Positions 20,694 through 30,170 of a stretch of 64,000 nt of DNA are shown in pieces (within the stretch, counting starts at the first letter, position 1; each line of letters begins with the position of its first letter). This stretch comes from Prorocentrum cordatum (Eukaryota > Sar > Dinophyceae > Prorocentrales > Prorocentraceae). The notes below the pieces were generated by a model. It was given only the letters and a program-made list of their open reading frames with translations. It did no database searches and was not told where the DNA came from. The DNA is taken from positions 204,875 through 268,874 of the forward strand of contig CAUYUJ010007225.1 in NCBI GenBank assembly GCA_963575745.1, given 5' to 3'. The position numbers and the translations under genes were made by a program.

Positions 20694-21590
20694 ACTAACT
20701 TCTCCCTGTCGCACCCCGCAGCCTGTTTTCAGGGCGGGCTGGGCGTTTCGCCTGAGACATCCTCATCATTTATGACCCTGAAGCTTAAACATTGGAAACA
20801 GCTTCGCAGATGGAGGGAGGGCCGTTTTCAAAATGTGGCTCTCGCCTTCGCGCCGCGCACACTCGTTTTAAACGCTTGCAAGAGCTTCACGGATTGAGGT
20901 GTCCTCAGAATGTTGCCCTCGCCTGAGCGCCGCGCGTATTCGTTCTAAACACGTTGCAAGTGTTTCACGGATTGAGGGCGGCACGTTTTCAAAATGTGGC
21001 GCTCGTCTTGGCGCCGCTTTTTGTCAACACAAAAATGGTTATTTTAGGTTATATATACATTATATATACATATACGGGTAGTACTTGTGTTGTTGTTATT
21101 GTTAGTAAGCATCAAGACAACTGCAAGAGTTTCACGGATTGAGGGCGGGTCGTTTTCAACATGTGGCTCTCGCCTCAGCGCCGTGCACTTTTATTTTCTT
21201 CTGGTTCCTCCCTCTCTTCTTGTCTCAAATCTGGACGATTTTCGCGGATTTCCATGATCAGCATACCAGAAATGGTGTTTTGGAACGACTGAGGATTATG
21301 AGGGTGCAACAATTACGTTGGTTCGAGGTATTGAAGTCCCAGGCAGTGCGTTCTGGCACGATTCGAGGTCGTCAAGACGTCAATACGCAACACTCAGTTT
21401 GATCCGTGGCGTTGGAATCCCGAGAACAATGTGTTGGCATGCTTCAGGGTCTTCAAACGGTTGTGTTCCAACTCGGCAGCTCCCTCAGTGGAAATGAACT
21501 GTTGTAGGGGCCTGTGAAGAGGGAGTTTGGAGGGAGGGTTTATTCCAACATCGTTGATGCCTCTTGGGTTTATACTGGTCCTCCTCCTCC
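20694..21590 (+). repeat. Composite element bounded by TCC tracts, copy 2
   Basis: Same module order as 17171-18290 but with only ~4 of the 82-bp units (20800-21190), one interrupted at 21030-21120 by an AT-rich insert ('tatatacattatatataca'). The 3' block (21240-21590) aligns with 17950-18290 ('gagaacaatgtgttggcatg', 'ttccaacatcgttgatgcct'). Confidence 0.9.
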
Positions 21591-21905
21591 TCCTCCTCTT
21601 CCTCCTCCTCCTCCCTCTCCCTGTCTCTGTCCCTGTCTCTGTCTCTACCTATCTTTTTTGCTTTCTCTTCTCTTCTCTTCTCTTCGCTCTTATCTCTTCT
21701 CTCTTCTCTCTTCTCCTTTTTCCATTATCTCTTCTCTCTGATATATTATGGTTTCAGTCTTCTCTCTTCTCATCGCTTCTCTTATTTCCTCGTCTTTTAT
21801 CTTCTCCTCTATTACCTCTTCTCTCTTCTCTCTTACATCGTCTCTTCTCTTCTCCTCTCTCTATCTCTCTTTTTTTTCTTTTGTGTGGTTGCTTCCTTTT
21901 TACCT
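21577..21905. repeat. Pyrimidine tract, (TCC)n then (TCTTC)n
   Basis: CT-rich low-complexity run ('ttctcttctcttctcttctc'); open Ser/Leu-rich frames are composition artefacts. Confidence 0.95.
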
Positions 21906-22025
21906 AACAGCGAAGACTGATAGGTTTCTAGTGGGATCAAAAGAGAGCAGCAGATCACTCCACAGGGGGGTCCGGGCAGGTGTTTGGAGTTGCCGGGCGG
22001 CAGGTGCCGGGCTCGTTTTTCACCA

Positions 22026-22480
22026 ACAGTCACACACTTCGTGCTCTTCGACTTCCCAGAACTCCATTCCCAGGCCACATTCTCAATACCCGGATGCAAC
22101 AGTCACACACTTCGTGCTCTTCGAGATCCCAGAACGCCATTCCCGGGCCACATTTAGAACAACCGGATGCAACAGTCACACACTTCGTGCTCTTTCCCGA
22201 GTTCCCGGAGCAACAGTCACACACTTCCCTTCGGCCACATTTCCCGGGCCACATGGATGCCCGGAGCCAACTGTAGGCCACTTCGTGCTCTTCGAGTTCC
22301 CAGAACTCCATTCCCGGGCCACATTTTGAATGCCCGGAGCCAACTGTAGGCCACTTCGTGCTCTTCGAGTTCCCAGAACTCCATTCCCGGGCCACATTTT
22401 GAATGCCCGTAGCCAACTGTAGGCAACTTCGTGCTCTTCGACTTCCCAGAACTCCCATTCCTGGGCCACATTTTCAGCAG
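22026..22480 (+). repeat. 73-76-bp tandem array (~6 units)
   Basis: 'acttcgtgctcttcgagttc' recurs at 73-76 bp spacing, with 'cagaactccattcccgggcc' and 'acattttgaatgcccggagc'. One short unit (about 22190-22255) is rearranged. Confidence 0.92.
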
Positions 22481-22484
22481 GGGC

Positions 22485-22740
22485 AAGAGCACGACGAGGA
22501 GGAGGACGAGCAAGACCAGGAGGACGAGGACGAGCAGGAGCAGGACGAGGAGCAGGAGGAGCAGGAGAAGAAGGACGAGCAGGAGGAGGAGGAGGACGAG
22601 CAGGAGGAGGAGGACGACCAGGAGGAGGAGGACGACCAGGAAGAGGAGGAGGAGGAGGAGGAGGAGGGGAGGGGGAGGAGTACCAGGAGGAGGAGGAGGA
22701 GGAGGAGGAGGAGGAGGAGGAGGAGAGGAGGAGGAGGACA
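22485..22740. repeat. (GAGGAC)n / (AGG)n microsatellite
   Basis: Purine-rich tract directly after the 73-bp array; one frame gives Glu/Asp/Gln-rich peptide, not evidence of a gene. Confidence 0.95.
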
Positions 22741-22744
22741 GGAC

Positions 22745-23190
22745 GAGGAATTCGAGGCAACTGAGATGTTTGCACTCTGAATCTTAAGTGGAATGCTTTC
22801 AGATATGCTTCTACACATCGCTGTTAGGTTGCTTTGCCGGGATAATTTTCTGTCTGTTTTGCTCCTCCCTATCTCCTCCCAAAGGCAGGCGTCGTCGATT
22901 CGGACTATCACTAATGTCAGGAAAACAAGATGCGTGTATGATCTGTTCGCAGTCAATCAGGTAATAGCCGTCTGATAATATGAACAATGTGCACCGCGCA
23001 TCATTGTTCCCCAATTAGGCTTGCCTAAGGGGCCCTTACTTGGTTAAAGGTTGGTGCCTCCTATTGTTAATTTGCCCGTTGCTCGGAGGTTCCTCAAATT
23101 CCTCAGGTTCCCTGCCCCCAATGCCTCTTATTGAATCGCTTCGCTCATTCCGCCGGCCCATACGGTCTCATGTCTGCCGTTTGCCCGAGG
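22745..23190. other. Unassigned sequence, no gene seen
   Basis: Lower-GC spacer of about 445 bp. At 23056-23105 it carries 'tgcctcctattgttaatttg' and 'gctcggaggttcctc', repeated at 24057-24108. Confidence 0.4.
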
Positions 23191-23930
23191 GCCTGGTGTC
23201 AATGCGGCGCTTTGGGGGTTCCTGGGGCCGCTTGGGGGACTCCTGGGGCGCTCGGGGGGGCATTTGGGGGGCCTCCTGGGGCCGCTTGGGGGACTCTTGG
23301 GGGCCTCCTGAGGGCCTCGTGGGGGCCTCTTGGGGCCTCTTAGGGGCCTCTTGGGGCCTCGTAGGGGCTTCTTAGGGCCGAGGGCGCGAAATTTTGTTTC
23401 GTGTTCCCTCTCTGGGGCCCCTTTGGGGGTGTTCTTGGGGCCCTCTTGGACCGTCTTGGAGGCTTCTTGGGCCGTCTTCGAGCCCTCTTGGGCCATCTTG
23501 GGGCCCTCTTGGGGGCCTCTTGGGCCCTCTTGGGGCGATCTTGGGGGCCTCTGGGGCCGTCTTGGGGCGTCGGGAACCGAAAAGGTGGAAGCTCCAAAAT
23601 CTTTCAAAAACCTAAGGAAAAACAATGAATTTTGCCTCCGGGGGCCCTCTTGGGAGTGCTCTGGGAGGCCTCTTGGGGCGTCTGGGGGCTATCTTGGGCG
23701 TCTTGGAGCGATCTTGTGGCATGTCGGACCCCTCGTGTACCATCTTGGGGGCCTCTTGGGGGCCTCTTGGCCTTTCTTGGGGCTCTCGGGGACGTCTCGG
23801 AGCCCTGTTGGTGCGCTCATGGAGCGCTCCTGGAGCGCTCTGGGGGACTCCTCTCGGGACTCTCTCAGGACCTTGCCGGGGTACTTTTCGTCCGGGGACC
23901 CCCAGGGGCCGCCCCGCGCGCGCGAACTAG
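23191..23930. repeat. GGCC/CTTGG repeat block
   Basis: About 740 bp of units like 'cttggggccctcttgggggc', with the AT-richer island 'aatctttcaaaaacctaagg' (about 23598). Open frames are repetitive in every phase. Confidence 0.9.
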
Positions 23931-23999
23931 AGAATTCTTAACCAGTTACCGGAGATCTTAGCACGCCTCTGGCCCGTTGGGCCGGCGAATTTGTTGCGT

Positions 24000-24110
24000 G
24001 GCCTGCTTCCCGGAGGTTCCTCTGGTTCCCCAGGTTCCTCGGGTTCCCCGCCCCTGGTGCCTCCTATTGTTACGTTGCCCGTTCCTCGGAGGTTCCTCGG
24101 GTTCCCCGTC
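24000..24110. repeat. Short repeat 'ggttcctcgggttccccg' and second copy of a 50-bp segment
   Basis: 'tgcctcctattgttacgttg' / 'cctcggaggttcctcgggtt' at 24057-24108 is the direct repeat of 23056-23105; the two copies bracket the GGCC block about 1 kb apart. Confidence 0.65.
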
Positions 24111-24240
24111 GCCAAGCAGTGCCAAGCAATGCCAAGCAAAGCCAAACATACCGAGCAATCGCAGGCAACGCTAAGCAATGCAAGGCAACGCTGAGCAAGG
24201 CAAAGCAGTGCAGAGTGCTGCCAAGCAGTGCCAAGCAACG
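24111..24240. repeat. GCCAAGCA short tandem repeat
   Basis: 8-11-bp units 'gccaagcaatgccaagcaaa' and 'gcaaggcaacgctgagcaag'. A related word set in the other orientation occurs at 59885-60000. Confidence 0.8.
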
Positions 24241-24539
24241 CGCCCGTGCAATGGGAGACTTTCCCCTAATCGGGATCGCGCCGGGTCCATTTTTTCTTCC
24301 ATGGCTCTTCCGTTGCGCACCCGCGCCTCCGTATCTGCAGCCTGGTCAGCTGGAAGTGGCAGGCCTTGTCTGCATGCATCCGCCGACAATGGTGGTGCAA
24401 CGCTCGAGACAGCAGCAGCCGCCGCTGGCTCGTTCTGCTGGCTCTCGTTGCCGATCTGACGCACCCACTTGACCACTCCCGCTTCGACGTGGGCCTTTTA
24501 CCAATCTAGCCTCTACCTTCACACCGCTCTGGCTCCCTC

Positions 24540-26684
24540 CTAATCCACCGGCTTCAGGTTCGCAGGCTTCACAGCCTTCTCGCCCGCCTCCCCGAAATTG
24601 ACACGAATGCGATCAGAATCCTTGCCGCCGCGCCCGATGACCGTCCCTTTCATGCCGTTCATCCCCGCGGCGCTGATGGAGGAACAAAAACGGCACAAGC
24701 AGAACATTTCGGAATTCAGCGCGGATTTCCTGGATCGGCGCTGGGATCCCCTGGCGGCGCCTCTGGCGCCGCCCCTGCGCGCGCCAGGGAGGGGAGCCCG
24801 GCTCCGATCCAAGAAATCCGCGCGGAGCTCCGACAGCTTATGCTTATGCAATGTTTATTGCTCCTCGAGCTGAGCGAGTGCGCCTCGACCTGCGCGCCCA
24901 CCGCGAAGGGGTTCCTGTGTACCACCCTGAAGCTCGTGTCGCTCAGCACCCTCTCCTTAGGGGCAACCTTGGGGGGGGACTGGCTCAGGGGGGGAAGCAT
25001 CGATCTGGAATTAGTGATACATCGCCGACAGATCGGCGACATGCTCCTCATAGCAAGCCCGCACCTTCCTGGGCTGGGTGGGCTATCATGCCCCTATCGG
25101 CGATGAGTGGGCGATTGGAGGTCGATGCGTTGCCTCCTGAGCCTATCGTCCCTCCAACGTGGCCCCTTGGTCCTCGATTCATAACTCGGCTCCACCGCGG
25201 CTGTTTGGGACGATCCCGGCTCCCCCGGAGCGCCCTCGACGAGGGCCAACTGACGGAGACAACCCCGGGCCCCGCAAATCCCGGGAAACTCGGAAACTTT
25301 CGATGACGCTCCCCCCCCCCTGAGCCTATACCCCATCCCCCCCCGACGTTGTCCCCGATCTCCCCGCCGGGCAGCTCCACGTTGAGGCGCCCCGCTCCCT
25401 GCGGCCCCAGCACGCGGGCCCATGCGCCGCTCGTGGCCCCCTCCGAGGGCGTGCGGGCCTCCACGAGCGCCCCCGCTGGGAAGGCGTTGTCGAAAGCCAC
25501 GGCCTTCCCGATGGTCGAAGAAGAGAAACGGCACAAGCACAAACTTTCGGAGCTCCGAGCGGATTTCTCGGATCGGCGTCAGACCCCCCTCCCTGGCGCG
25601 CGGTGCGCGCCAGGGGCGGCGCTGGAGGCGCCGCCACGGGGTTCCTAGGTCACCAACCTTCGCGCATCGCGCCCCGCGATGCGCGATGCACGGCTATTTT
25701 CGCGACCTCGCGCCGCCTCTTGGGTCGGCGCTGGGCTCCCCTGGCGGCGCCTCCGGCGCCGTTCCTGGCGCGCACTGTGCGCCAGGGTGGGGGGGCCAGC
25801 GCCGATCCAAGAAATCCGCGCGGACCTCCGACAGCTTAGGTTCTACTCATGTTTTTCTTCTTCGGGATGAGCTCCACGACCTCTGCCTCCCAGTCCTGTA
25901 GGTTCGTGGCGAGGACGTCGTTGTGGCCCGCACTCTCCCAGCGGCGCAGCTTCTTGTCCCCACAGGCGAGCCGCTCGTGGCACTTGACAGCCTGCTCCAC
26001 GGCCACGATCTGATCACGATCGCCGTGCATCACCAACGTGGGGCAGGAGATGGCAGCAAGCTTGCCATAAGTATCGAACGGCTCCTTCAACTGCGCAAAT
26101 ACAGCGGGCGCCTGCGGTCCCAAAAACATGGGTGCCATCGACGCCACCATGGGGAGTTCCTTGATGGACATCAGACCGCTATCAATCACGAGGCCATAAA
26201 CGTCAGCGGCGTGCATGGCGGCCAAGTGCACAGCGCAGGTGGCACCGATGGACCTCCCCATTACAACCCGCTTCGCGTCATCGATGCCCGCGTCGCTAAG
26301 CACCTTGCCGGCAGCCTCGAAGCAATTTGAAGCGTCGTTGCACAACTTCGTGAGGCTTGGCTGCCCAGTGCCCCAAGCGTAGCCGCGGTAGTCAATGGAT
26401 AGCAAAGCGGCGCCGACGCGGTGGAACAGCCCCGCCTCCATGCCGATGTCCGTGCACACCTCGGCGTTCCCATGGAAGTTGAACACCACAACCTTAACAA
26501 CTTCACCCTCCTCTGGGAGGTAGAGGCTGTAGCTCACTTTGTCGCCCCCCGCGACTTCGAAAACGCCTTGCCTCAGCGGGCCACTGGTTGCGCCCATGTG
26601 AGCCGCCACCTCGGGCCGCGGGTGGAAGGCGATGCTGGTGATCATGGGCATGTCCCAGAGGCCGTCGAGCATTGCAGGGGACAT
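24540..26684 (-). CDS. Alpha/beta hydrolase (BEM46/ABHD13-like) with two C-terminal SH3/KOW-like modules, four exons
   Basis: Exon 1 (26684-25866, ATG at 26684) encodes a serine alpha/beta hydrolase: 'FNFHGNAE' (oxyanion strand, residues 68-75), 'SIDYRGYAWGTGQPS' (96-110), nucleophile elbow GRSIG with Ser145, 'MHGDRDQI' (Asp224) and 'SAGHND' (His254). Read straight on, this frame stops at 25836 inside an intron. Joining exon 2 (25509-25348), exon 3 (24967-24869) and exon 4 (24671-24540) keeps one frame (273+54+33+43 = 403 aa). The added tail holds two related modules, 'FPAGALVEAR...RLNVELPGGE' and 'FAVGAQVEAH...GMKGTVIG...DRIRVNFGE...KAVKPANLKPV', the second with the VxxLxGMNGxxGxV...RxxVxF...KPxNL look of small SH3/KOW-like folds common in dinoflagellate proteins. 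The substrate is unknown; the family acts on lipid or other ester bonds. The exon joins are inferred from frame, direct repeats and domain continuity, not from transcripts. Confidence 0.8.
24672..24873 (-). mobile_element. Intron 3 of the hydrolase gene: element with inverted repeats and 5-bp direct repeat
   Basis: GCTGA at 24672-24676 and 24869-24873 flanks a 192-bp hairpin-forming element. Its ends pair: 'tggaggaacaaaaacggcac' against the reverse complement of the right end, 'tcgaggagcaataaacattg', and further in 'agcgcggatttcctggatcg' against 'cgcgcggatttcttggatcg'. It is the same family as intron 1. Excision with one GCTGA joins ...VEAHSLS to AAGMNGMKG in frame. The splice site is not GT-AG. 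Confidence 0.72.
24968..25347 (-). mobile_element. Intron 2 of the hydrolase gene: GT-AG intron with G-rich inverted termini
   Basis: The minus strand begins 'GTCGGGGGGGGATGGGG' and ends 'CCCCCCCCAAG', a GT-AG pair that joins ...GEIGDN to VAPKERV in frame. Both ends, read inward, share 'ggctcaggggggg' and 'agcrtc', so the termini are inverted repeats of ~40 bp from a family distinct from introns 1 and 3. The interior has 'tcgccgacagatcggcga' (hairpin near 25022-25041). Confidence 0.7.
25510..25869 (-). mobile_element. Intron 1 of the hydrolase gene: element with inverted repeats and 4-bp direct repeat
   Basis: GATG occurs at both edges (25510-25513 and 25866-25869). The ends are inverted copies: 'cgaagaagagaaacggcaca' at 25516 versus the reverse complement of the right end, 'cgaagaagaaaaacatgagt'. 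The inversion continues inward with 'tttcggagctccgagcggat' against 'ctgtcggaggtccgcgcgga' and 'ttcttggatcggcgctgg'. The interior carries GC-rich hairpins ('ctggcgcgcggtgcgcgcca'). Removing the element plus one GATG fuses ...VVEL-I with GKAVAF... in frame. The boundary is not GT-AG. It looks like an introner-type insertion. A right-hand second hairpin (about 25716-25865) suggests a nested or fused pair of elements. Confidence 0.7.
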
Positions 26685-26824
26685 CCTCGGCCGACTTTTT
26701 TCACAACCATAGCAAATGGAAGGTCCAAGGGCAGCATAGGCCGATGCTTACGAGGCCCCAGCCTCAGCTGCTGGGCTCAGTTGCCCTCTCGCCACAAAAG
26801 GAAAGCCAAGCAAGCCCTCCGCCC
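26685..26824. other. 5' flank of the hydrolase gene
   Basis: Presumed 5' region on the minus strand. No core promoter motif was recognised. Upstream exons cannot be excluded. Confidence 0.4.
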
Positions 26825-26912
26825 TTCTCCTCCTCGTCCTCCCTAGCTTCTCCTCCTCCTCCTCCTCCTCCTCCTCCTCCCCCTTCCCCTCCCCCTTATC
26901 CCAAATTCCGTT
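26825..26912. repeat. (TCC)n / C-rich microsatellite
   Basis: 'cctcctcctcctcctcctcc' then C-rich sequence up to the diverged spliced leader at 26915, the same arrangement as at 15787. Confidence 0.95.
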
Positions 26913-26914
26913 CC

Positions 26915-26935
26915 CCGTAGCCTTTTTGGCCTAAG
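26915..26935 (+). other. Diverged DinoSL relict (18 of 21 bases)
   Basis: Reads CC then 'GTAGCCTTTTTGGCCTAAG'; it differs from the DinoSL at three positions. It follows a TCC tract, as the exact copy does. No recognisable coding sequence follows, so any retrocopy here is decayed or is one whose protein I do not know. Confidence 0.6.
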
Positions 26936-28530
26936 CCTCCGTAAGTAAGCCTCCTCACGGGGGCTTCCACTCAACCTTCAGCTCCCCCTTGAAGCCTCGT
27001 GATTTCTGCTTTCCCTCCTTACACTGTACGATGCCGCTCGCGCAGCTATGTGGAGTGTTGCAAGGAGGGATGCTCTGGTTGGTTATGTACGAGCGAGGTG
27101 GGCACGGCCTCTGGATGTGGGCTATCTGGGACACACCTTCAATAACATCTGGGCATTCCGGATTGGTATTTGTTGGGCAGTCCTCTGTGGAAACAAGTTC
27201 CAGCCCCCATTTCGGACGTTGTCTACTTAGGTATGGAAGAGCCACGCATATGCTCGGATGCAGAAGGACTGGCCCTTTTCCAAGCTGGGGGGGGGGGCTC
27301 GCGCATGGCATCTTCAACAACCTACCTGATACATTGGGACGGGCTCGTGAACCTTTTTGAGAACCAGCTCTGTCACGCCAAAGGATGGGGGTAGTCCTTC
27401 TTTTCTCTGGCCGTCGTAAGCAATAACTTGGGGTGACGCGCTTGCGTACGCCTTTCTTCGGATGTTCCAGAGGCTCCTGAAAAACAGTGAGAACAGGAGA
27501 AACTTCGCATCGATTTTCTGAACATTGTGAACATCGAGTGGTGATACCCTGGATCTAAGCATCGCTCGTGAATCTCTTCAAGACAAACGCTTGTCTGCCA
27601 GTCAACAGGAGGCTCTTATCTGCCTTTCTATCCTGTGCGGTTTGGTCCAAGATGCGTCTTCAATATCACTATTATTTAACTGATGATGCTGCATGTCCCT
27701 GTGGAAGCCATGCAGATGATCTCCATCACCCCATCACCGTCTGATTCGTTGCCTTCTGACTCGCCCGCTTCGAAGTGGCAGGTTGCCGGATGACTTTGAA
27801 GCAGTGATGTCCATGCTGGACGCCTGCAACGCTGGGATGTTGGCTTCAGCCCAATCCTGACTTCCAGGGTAGCCTTCACGGGGGTTAATACATGAACGCT
27901 TTAAGCTGTAGTTGTGGGAGAAGTTTGATCTTGAGGCAGCCTTCAAAAGCTAAGGTCTATGTTGGGGTAACATGTTTGACTCGCGCCGCAAGTGTTCTGA
28001 CCGTGCTGGCTGGGGAATCACGAAGGTCTCCCCTGAAGGCGGCCTCACGGCCAGAACTGTAAGCTAGATGGGTCGACATCTGCCCCAACCCTTTAGAGAC
28101 ACGAACGCATTGGCAAGTGATCGCGACACTATCAAATCTGATTTTTGTCATCGTGGCAGCATCTCGCTATGATAATGTTCCTTCTGTCATGCAGCATCCA
28201 ATACTTCCAGATCCACGCAGTACATCATTTCATGCGGAAGTTTGCAGCCCAGGGTCATCGCTCATGCGCGTTGACACTTACGCTTACCCACAATAGCTGC
28301 ACACCAGCATGTGCCTTCGTTAATGCTTGTCTGCAAGAGTACAACGGATAAGGCCGCCAATGCGGGAGCTAGTCTGCACGCGCCCTCCAGCACAACCGAA
28401 GTGCAATCCCACTGCAACCAGGGAGCAGCTTGAAGGCAAGATAAGCATATGCCCAACGTGCCCTAGACCTTTGGCCAACAGACCTGACCGTCGAGGAAAT
28501 CATAGTTTCACGAAGGCAAGCAGAAGTGTT
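26936..28530. other. Low-repeat region without a recognisable gene
   Basis: About 1.6 kb of moderate-GC sequence. The largest plus-strand frame from ATG 27031 runs to 27360 ('MPLAQLCGVLQGGMLWLVMY'); a second frame (27048-27230) reads 'RRDALVGYVRARWARPLDVG'. Neither matches a family I recognise. The position behind the diverged spliced leader makes a decayed retrocopy possible. Confidence 0.35.
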
Positions 28531-28536
28531 CCTTAC

Positions 28537-28537
28537 A

Positions 28538-28604
<67 letters not shown>

Positions 28605-28630
28605 TATGTGTGTGAGTGTGTGTGTATGGG
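28537..28630. repeat. (TG)n / (TGCG)n microsatellite
   Basis: Pure tgtg run, then cgtg tetranucleotide units, then tgtg. Confidence 0.97.
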
Positions 28631-30130
28631 GGGCAGCGTTTGTGACCGAGCTCGCTGGCGACTTCCTAACTGCGACTTCCTAACTGGTAGTCCAATCCCC
28701 GAACAGTCCAGGTGATGGGTGGGTCAGCATGCGTGCAGTGCGAGAACGCGTCCAGTACTGCTCCTCCTGAGAGGGGAGGGGGGATGAGGCGGCAGGATGA
28801 GGCCGAAGGTGAGGGATGGTGAAGGAAACGGGACGGAGAGGGGAGGGATGGAAGGAGGCGAGGAAGCCCCTGGTGTTACACTTGCGCCATCAAGGCTGGC
28901 TCTTCGAGCTGCATCCGTCCGCAGGGATCCCATGGCTTTCCAGAGACGACATGAAACAGCACGTGCAAGCGCAGCGGCAGATCGGCACGTTTGCCCGGCG
29001 CCCGTCATGGGTGCGCCGCCGCCGCCACCTCGGAGGCCGTCCGTTGCCCACCTCAACGATCCCAGCCGGGCCGATCCTGGGCCCAGGATCGGTGTGGATG
29101 CCTCCCTGGCTTGGGCGTCCGCAGATCCCCGCCGCCGCGATTTTTTCGCTGGGACCGACTTTTCATCCCGAATGCCCTCTCGATGGCCCTGGAGCTTGCT
29201 GAAGACCCCGTGGGTCAGAAAATTGCAGAACAGATATCCCGCTGCGATATTTTTGCGACGCAAGGGTGTCTGGTTCCAGGGTTTGAGGTTCGACCCGCGG
29301 ACCAATCCTCGGGTGCGTTCTCTCGCCATCGCTCGGACGTCCGTTTATGCTTCCGCGAGATGATCCAAGATGCTCCTCGATGGTCTTCGCCCAGGGAAAA
29401 AAACACACACGTCCGAGCGATGCCAAGTTCTGACCAGAATCTCGAATGGAAGCCAGCTGCGGCGGCGAGAGGCCTCCCGCCAGGACGGGCACGAGCACGG
29501 ACCGACCGACGGCCCAACCGACGTCCCTCCCTGCCCAGGCCGACGCCCCGCACTCGGAATACGACCTTTCTGGGCGGCCCCCGAACACCGCCGCCGCCGC
29601 CGCCGCCCAGGGCGCCGAGCATGGCAGCGAGCTGCGGGTCCATCGCGGGCCCCCTTAGCTGGTGGAGGGAAGAAGCGAGGGACCACGACCAAGACTGACA
29701 GAATGCATCGTCAATTCGTGGATCATCCTCGCGAATCGGCGACGGCCAGCATGGGCCATGACCAAGATCGGCGTCGACAAGATCCCACGACATCTTGGTC
29801 ATGGTCATGGTGTTTCTTCCCTCGAGCTCGCGCCTCGTGCGCCGCGCCGGCGCTCCGCCGCGAGCGGCTCAAGGAATCCCGCCCGGTTGGCCTCGCGCCC
29901 CCTTTCAGTGCGCCCTCCTTGAGCTGGGACGGCACGCCGGAGGTGGTGATGCTGTGGCTGCGGAAGAGGAAAGGAGAAGCGAAGGAAGCGCGGAGCGAGG
30001 AGGATGAACGATTGGGAAGGGATAGATGAGGAGCGATGGGGGATGTGAGGGCTGAGGAGCGAGGGGAGGGATGAGAGGGGAAGCTGGCTGGTTGGTCGAC
30101 CTGGGTAGGCGCTGGCCCCTTTAGCGGCAT
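28631..30130. other. GC-rich region, no confirmed gene
   Basis: Several overlapping frames of 60-235 codons exist on both strands with no family resemblance. Structural features: a perfect 22-bp palindrome at 29071-29092 and a 13-bp inverted repeat 'ccatgaccaagat' (about 29755) with 'atcttggtcatgg' (about 29790). Confidence 0.35.
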
Positions 30131-30136
30131 CTCTCA

Positions 30137-30170
30137 CTCAGAGAGAGAGAGAGAGAGAGAAAGAGAGATG
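30137..30170. repeat. (GA)n microsatellite
   Basis: 'agagagagagagagagagag' run. The following ~390 bp to 30560 is purine-rich then mixed and shows no gene. Confidence 0.95.

Noticed and set aside
22404-22424. 'cccgtagccaactgtaggc' resembling the start of the spliced leader
   Set aside because: It is a variant of the 73-bp repeat unit ('cccggagccaactgtaggc'), matching only the first nine bases.
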